From contig RDXA01000423.1 in NCBI GenBank assembly GCA_004292705.1, positions 1-8,682 of the forward strand: DNA of 8,682 nucleotides, written 5' to 3'. The position numbers and the translations under genes are program-made. Positions 5,714-8,682 of the stretch are shown here, piece by piece. A model generated the notes under the pieces. That model worked only from the letters and a program-made list of their open reading frames with translations, searched no databases and had not been told where the DNA came from. Position 1 is the first letter of the stretch; each line of letters begins with the position of its first letter. Source of the DNA: Sphingomonadales bacterium (GTDB taxonomy: Bacteria; Pseudomonadota; Alphaproteobacteria; Sphingomonadales; Sphingomonadaceae).

Positions 5714-7384
5714 CTAGACCGCCAGCTTGCCCGAGCCCTTCTCGCTCGTGATCCGCTTGGTTCCCGCCAGCTTGGTCGAGCGTTGTTTGACGCTGCCGGT
5801 GAAACGGTATTCGGTCGTCGCGCGGGCCGGGGTGAGTTCCACCACCATGTAACCGCGCTGCGCGGTATCGGCCCATTTGAGCTGTTCGTTTTCCGCCACC
5901 AGCGCGCTTGCCAGCGTATCGGGCTTGACGAAGGACAGATAGCTTTCGAATCCCGGCGAGCTGACCGAGCACACGCCCAGTTCCACGCCGACGGCCGCGC
6001 CTTCATGCGCCAGATCGAAGGCCCAGCCGTTGTGGGTATCACCAGCCAGCACCAGCAGGTTCGCGTCTGCCTTGAGCGCGGCTTTGAACACCCGTTCGCG
6101 GGCGGCTGGGTAGCCGTCCCACGCATCCATATTGAGCGGAAGGCCGGCCTTGCTCGCCATGCTCGCCGCGGTGAGCCGCTGGCGCACGAAATCGGGCAGG
6201 CCATCACCCAGCTGGCTGGCAAGCGCCTGCGGGCTCTTGAGATTGCCGATCAGCACCTGCTGCACCAGCACCTGCCACGCGGTGCCGCTGGCGGTGGAGG
6301 CGGCCAGCCCGTCAGCCAGCCAGCCATCCTGCGCCGCGCCCAGCAATTCGCGCGCGGGATCGGCCCATTCGCCGGTCTTGAACTTTTCAAGCGCCGCCAT
6401 GATCGCCTGCGGATCTTTCTGCCCGGCAAGCACCTTTTCGAGGCTGAACTGCTGGTCGCGCCCTTCGAGCCGGGTATCGAGCCGGAACAAGGTTGCCAGA
6501 TCGCCGACCTGATAGGCGGCATAGGGTTCATCCGAAACCGGCATCCACTCGCGATAGGCGCGTTTCGCAGCTGCTTTGCGGACGGCCCATTCGCCCTCGG
6601 TGTCCGGCTGGTGGTTCTGCGCGCCGGTCTCGTAAGCGTCATTGGCGCTTTCGTGATCGTCCCAAACCGAAATCATCGGCAGCACCTGATGCAGCCGCTG
6701 GCAATCGGGGTCGGCGCGGTAGGTGGCGTAGCGCAGGCGATAATCGGTCAGCGCGACGATCTCCGAGGCCGGTGCCAGCACCCGCTCGGGGTGGGCCTGC
6801 GCCGTATCGGGATAGGTGCCCGCGCCATATTCGTAAATGTAGTCGCCCAGATGCACCGCGAGGTCGCAGTCATTGGCTTCCACCGCATGGCCATAGGCGT
6901 TGAACCAGCCGAAGCCATAGTTCGAGCAGGAGAACACCGCCAGGCGGAAGGCTTGCGCACCGGCCTCGGGCAGGGTGCGGGTGCGGCCGACCGGTGACTT
7001 TGTGCCATCGGGGGCGATGAAGCGGTAGAAGTACCAGCGACCGGGCTGAAGGCCGTTGGCCCAGGTCTTGACGCAGAAGTCGCTGTCCGGCCTCGCGGCA
7101 TCGCCGGTGTTGCCTTCCGCGGCGATCTTGGCGAAGTCCTCGGTCTCGCTCATCTGCCAGTCGAGATAGGCCGGTGCACCGGACACATAGCGGGTCCACA
7201 GCAACACCTTGTCGGTCGCCGGTTCACCGCTTGCCACCCCATGGGTGAAGCCTGTGCCGAAGCCCTGCGCGGCAAGCGGCGCGGCAGCCACTGCGGCCGA
7301 GGCTCCGGCGAGAGTGAACAGACCGCGGCGGGTGAGCGCGGTGGGTGAAGCGGCCGGCTGGGCGGCGGTGTCGGTTTTGAACAT
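5714..7384 (-). CDS. phoD: PhoD-family alkaline phosphatase/phosphodiesterase, Tat-exported
   Basis: This 556-residue periplasmic metallophosphoesterase releases phosphate from phosphomono- or diesters. A twin-arginine signal is present (LTRRGLFTLAG, R19-R20, then a hydrophobic stretch to about residue 40). A PhoD N-terminal beta domain (about 42-140) is followed by the catalytic domain. Expected metal-site motifs are intact: FSCSNY with C153, HLGDYIYEYG with D181 and Y184, WDDHESAND (241-249), LAGDTHNGWAFD (447-457) and VSSPG (474-478). Length and domain order fit the family. A GAGAGGGG stretch lies about 12 bases before the ATG, a rather long spacing. No clear Pho box is visible upstream. 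The next gene downstream on the same strand is an unrecognised exported protein. Confidence 0.93.
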   Translation of the reverse strand: MFKTDTAAQPAASPTALTRRGLFTLAGASAAVAAAPLAAQGFGTGFTHGVASGEPATDKVLLWTRYVSGAPAYLDWQMSETEDFAKIAAEGNTGDAARPDSDFCVKTWANGLQPGRWYFYRFIAPDGTKSPVGRTRTLPEAGAQAFRLAVFSCSNYGFGWFNAYGHAVEANDCDLAVHLGDYIYEYGAGTYPDTAQAHPERVLAPASEIVALTDYRLRYATYRADPDCQRLHQVLPMISVWDDHESANDAYETGAQNHQPDTEGEWAVRKAAAKRAYREWMPVSDEPYAAYQVGDLATLFRLDTRLEGRDQQFSLEKVLAGQKDPQAIMAALEKFKTGEWADPARELLGAAQDGWLADGLAASTASGTAWQVLVQQVLIGNLKSPQALASQLGDGLPDFVRQRLTAASMASKAGLPLNMDAWDGYPAARERVFKAALKADANLLVLAGDTHNGWAFDLAHEGAAVGVELGVCSVSSPGFESYLSFVKPDTLASALVAENEQLKWADTAQRGYMVVELTPARATTEYRFTGSVKQRSTKLAGTKRITSEKGSGKLAV

Positions 7385-7463
7385 GGCGATGCGCTACCCC
7401 TCTCCCGTTGCGCAACTGTGACAATGCTTGCGCGGCGCGGCTTGCGCAAGGCATGATGCGAGG
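7385..7463. promoter_or_regulatory. Divergent promoter region with paired TTGCGCAA palindromes
   Basis: The short gap between phoD (minus) and the hydrolase gene (plus) contains two perfect 10-base palindromes, GTTGCGCAAC (7407-7416) and CTTGCGCAAG (7441-7450). They share the core TTGCGCAA with centres 34 bases apart, about three helical turns. A third half-site, CTTGCGC, lies at 7427-7433. This pattern fits a dimeric regulator binding both sites on one DNA face. In addition ATGCTTGCGC (7424-7433) and GCGCAAGGCAT (7444-7454) are inverted with one bulge, so a hairpin just before the hydrolase start is possible. No consensus promoter is evident for either direction. Confidence 0.4.
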
Positions 7464-8198
7464 ATGAGCGCGATCATGCACCACACCCTCTACGATGGCC
7501 GCCGGGTCGCCTTCCGCTTCACACCGGGAATTGGCCCCTGCCTCGTATTCCTGCCCGGCTATATGTCGGACATGAGCGGCAGCAAGGCGACCGCGCTGTT
7601 TGCCGAAGCGCAGGAGCAGGGCCGCGCCTGCCTGCTGCTCGACTATTCGGGCTGCGGCCAGAGCGACGGCGATTTTGCCGATGGAATGCTGAGCCACTGG
7701 CGCGACGAGGTGCTGGCGCTGGTTGCAAGCTATGTCAGCGGGCCGGTGCTGCTGATCGGTTCGTCGATGGGTGGCTGGCTGATGCTGCTGGTGGCCGAGC
7801 GGCTGAAGCACCGCCTTGCCGGGATTATCGGTATCGCGCCCGCGCCCGATTTCACCCGCTGGGGTTACACCGAGGAACAGCGCGCGGCGCTGGCGCGGGG
7901 CGAGACGATCTTCGAGCCCAACCCCTATGGCCCCGAGCCCACGCCCACCCACGCAAAATTCTTCGCCGATGCCGAATGCCATGTGCGGCTGGAGAATTGC
8001 ATTGACCACGCCTGTCCGGTGCGGCTCATCCACGGCAAGGCGGATGCCGATGTCCCGTGGGACATCTCGCTGCGGCTGAAAGCGGCGCTCGGGTCGGCTG
8101 ACGTTCAGGTGACGCTGGTAGAGGATGGCGATCATCGCCTGTCGCGCCCCGGCGACATTGCCCTTCTCAAGGCCATTGTGGCCGAATTCTACATTTAG
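7464..8198 (+). CDS. Alpha/beta hydrolase (ABHD10-like serine hydrolase)
   Basis: This 244-residue cytoplasmic protein has no signal peptide. The alpha/beta-hydrolase landmarks are LVFLPGYMSDMSGSKA (oxyanion region, about 27-42), DYSGCGQSDG (60-69), the nucleophile elbow GSSMGG with S101, the acid in HGKADADVPWD (D196, or D194 next to it) and H224 in EDGDHRLSRPGD. This arrangement matches the ABHD10/short-chain acyl hydrolase group, so acyl-thioesterase or esterase activity is plausible; the substrate is unknown. ATG 7464 is preferred over an in-frame TTG at 7428, though GAGG abuts it and AAGG is 12 bases off, and ATG 7476 is an alternative. It is divergent from phoD and is followed after eight bases by the next plus-strand gene. 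Confidence 0.9.
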   Translation: MSAIMHHTLYDGRRVAFRFTPGIGPCLVFLPGYMSDMSGSKATALFAEAQEQGRACLLLDYSGCGQSDGDFADGMLSHWRDEVLALVASYVSGPVLLIGSSMGGWLMLLVAERLKHRLAGIIGIAPAPDFTRWGYTEEQRAALARGETIFEPNPYGPEPTPTHAKFFADAECHVRLENCIDHACPVRLIHGKADADVPWDISLRLKAALGSADVQVTLVEDGDHRLSRPGDIALLKAIVAEFYI

Positions 8199-8206
8199 GC
8201 CCGCCC

Positions 8207-8682
8207 GTGTCGCTTATCCTCGCCCTGCTCATGCAAGTTGGCCCCAATCCGCTCGGTGGCGCGATGCCTGGTGACGAACTGGTACGCGACCGCCCGCCCC
8301 GGCCCGACGCTGTCGCGCAGAACGATCTCAACCCCGCCAGTGCGTGGCTTGAAGGCTGCCTTGATCAGCTCGCCGAAGACCCGGCGCGCGCGCATGCCAT
8401 GGCGCAGATCCGCCGGACCGAGACCACCGGCGCGGACCGGGTGCTTGCCAACCACTGTCTCGGCACCGCAGCAAGCGCCATCGGCTTGTGGGACGATGCC
8501 CGCGCTGCCTTCGCCGCGGCGCGGTCGGAAACGCCCGAGGACGAGACCCGCGCTCGCGCCCGTTTCGCGGCGATGGCCGGGAATGCCGCATTTGCCGGTG
8601 GCGATGCGCAGGGTGCGCTTGATTTGCTGGTGCTGGCCGAGCGCGATGCCCGTGCCGCGGCGGCCACCCCGCTTGAGGCGAT
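8207..8682 (+). CDS. Exported helical (TPR-like) protein, N-terminal part (runs off right edge)
   Basis: An open frame from a GTG at 8207 continues without a stop to the window end, giving 158 complete codons. It begins with a short hydrophobic segment (SLILALLMQVGPNPLGG), then a Pro-rich linker and Ala-rich amphipathic helices: ANHCLGTAASAIGLWDDARAAF (about residues 88-109) and AGNAAFAGGDAQGALDLL (about 126-143). The pattern of small residues with W/A/F spacing resembles tetratricopeptide repeats, which mediate protein-protein contacts. The start is uncertain: no Shine-Dalgarno precedes the GTG, and the ATG at 8231 would lose most of the hydrophobic start. Only eight bases separate it from the hydrolase stop, so they are probably co-transcribed. 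Function is unknown. Confidence 0.65.
   Translation, partial: MSLILALLMQVGPNPLGGAMPGDELVRDRPPRPDAVAQNDLNPASAWLEGCLDQLAEDPARAHAMAQIRRTETTGADRVLANHCLGTAASAIGLWDDARAAFAAARSETPEDETRARARFAAMAGNAAFAGGDAQGALDLLVLAERDARAAAATPLEA

Noticed and set aside
5783..6997. Plus-strand ORF of 404 codons opposite phoD
   Set aside because: It is an antisense shadow; phoD has a Tat signal and complete metal-site motifs.
7224..8135. Minus-strand ORF of 303 codons opposite the second hydrolase
   Set aside because: It is a shadow frame; the plus-strand hydrolase has a full catalytic triad.

Overview
The window looks like a chromosomal piece of a high-GC alphaproteobacterium, most likely of the Sphingomonadales (Erythrobacter-like). 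The basis is base composition, codon use, the protein families present and Ala/Pro/Arg-rich proteins; no rRNA or other taxonomic marker is present. It reads as mostly ordinary chromosome with one foreign-looking insert.

Left part (1-1106). A truncated TauE/SafE-type permease gene runs off the left edge on the minus strand. Next comes an AT-rich island (17 G/C of 60 at 721-780, against 46 of 60 at 1201-1260 in thrS) carrying a minus-strand DUF3800 gene. Convergent to that gene, on the plus strand, I see a well-formed sigma70-type promoter (188-215), about 65 nt of GC-rich sequence and a 10-bp intrinsic terminator hairpin. This is best explained as a small non-coding RNA whose 3' end is antisense to the last codons of the DUF3800 gene. 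A family of structured RNA motifs named after nearby DUF3800 genes has been described, so the pairing is probably functional, although the function is unknown.

Middle (1107-3478). thrS (threonyl-tRNA synthetase, complete, minus strand) is followed directly by the DUF3800 gene. Its 5' side is a gene-poor stretch of about 360 bases that holds a short minus-strand ORF with 8 Thr codons among 24. A stem-loop sits over the last Thr codons and further, partly exclusive hairpins lie before thrS. This is the layout of a threonine leader-peptide attenuator controlling thrS.

Three-gene plus-strand operon (3479-4964): a four-helix membrane protein, a 67-residue XRE/Cro regulator and an exported alpha/beta hydrolase, joined by two ATGA overlaps. 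A TTGACA element precedes it and a GC hairpin follows it.

Right part (4995-8682). On the minus strand lie a Tat-exported PhoD-type alkaline phosphatase and, downstream of it, an unrecognised secreted or membrane-anchored protein. Divergent from phoD on the plus strand are a second, cytoplasmic alpha/beta hydrolase and the beginning of an exported helical (TPR-like) protein that runs off the right edge. The 79-base divergent promoter region carries two copies of the palindrome TTGCGCAA.

The two items most worth attention are the DUF3800/ncRNA pair and the Thr-rich leader before thrS.
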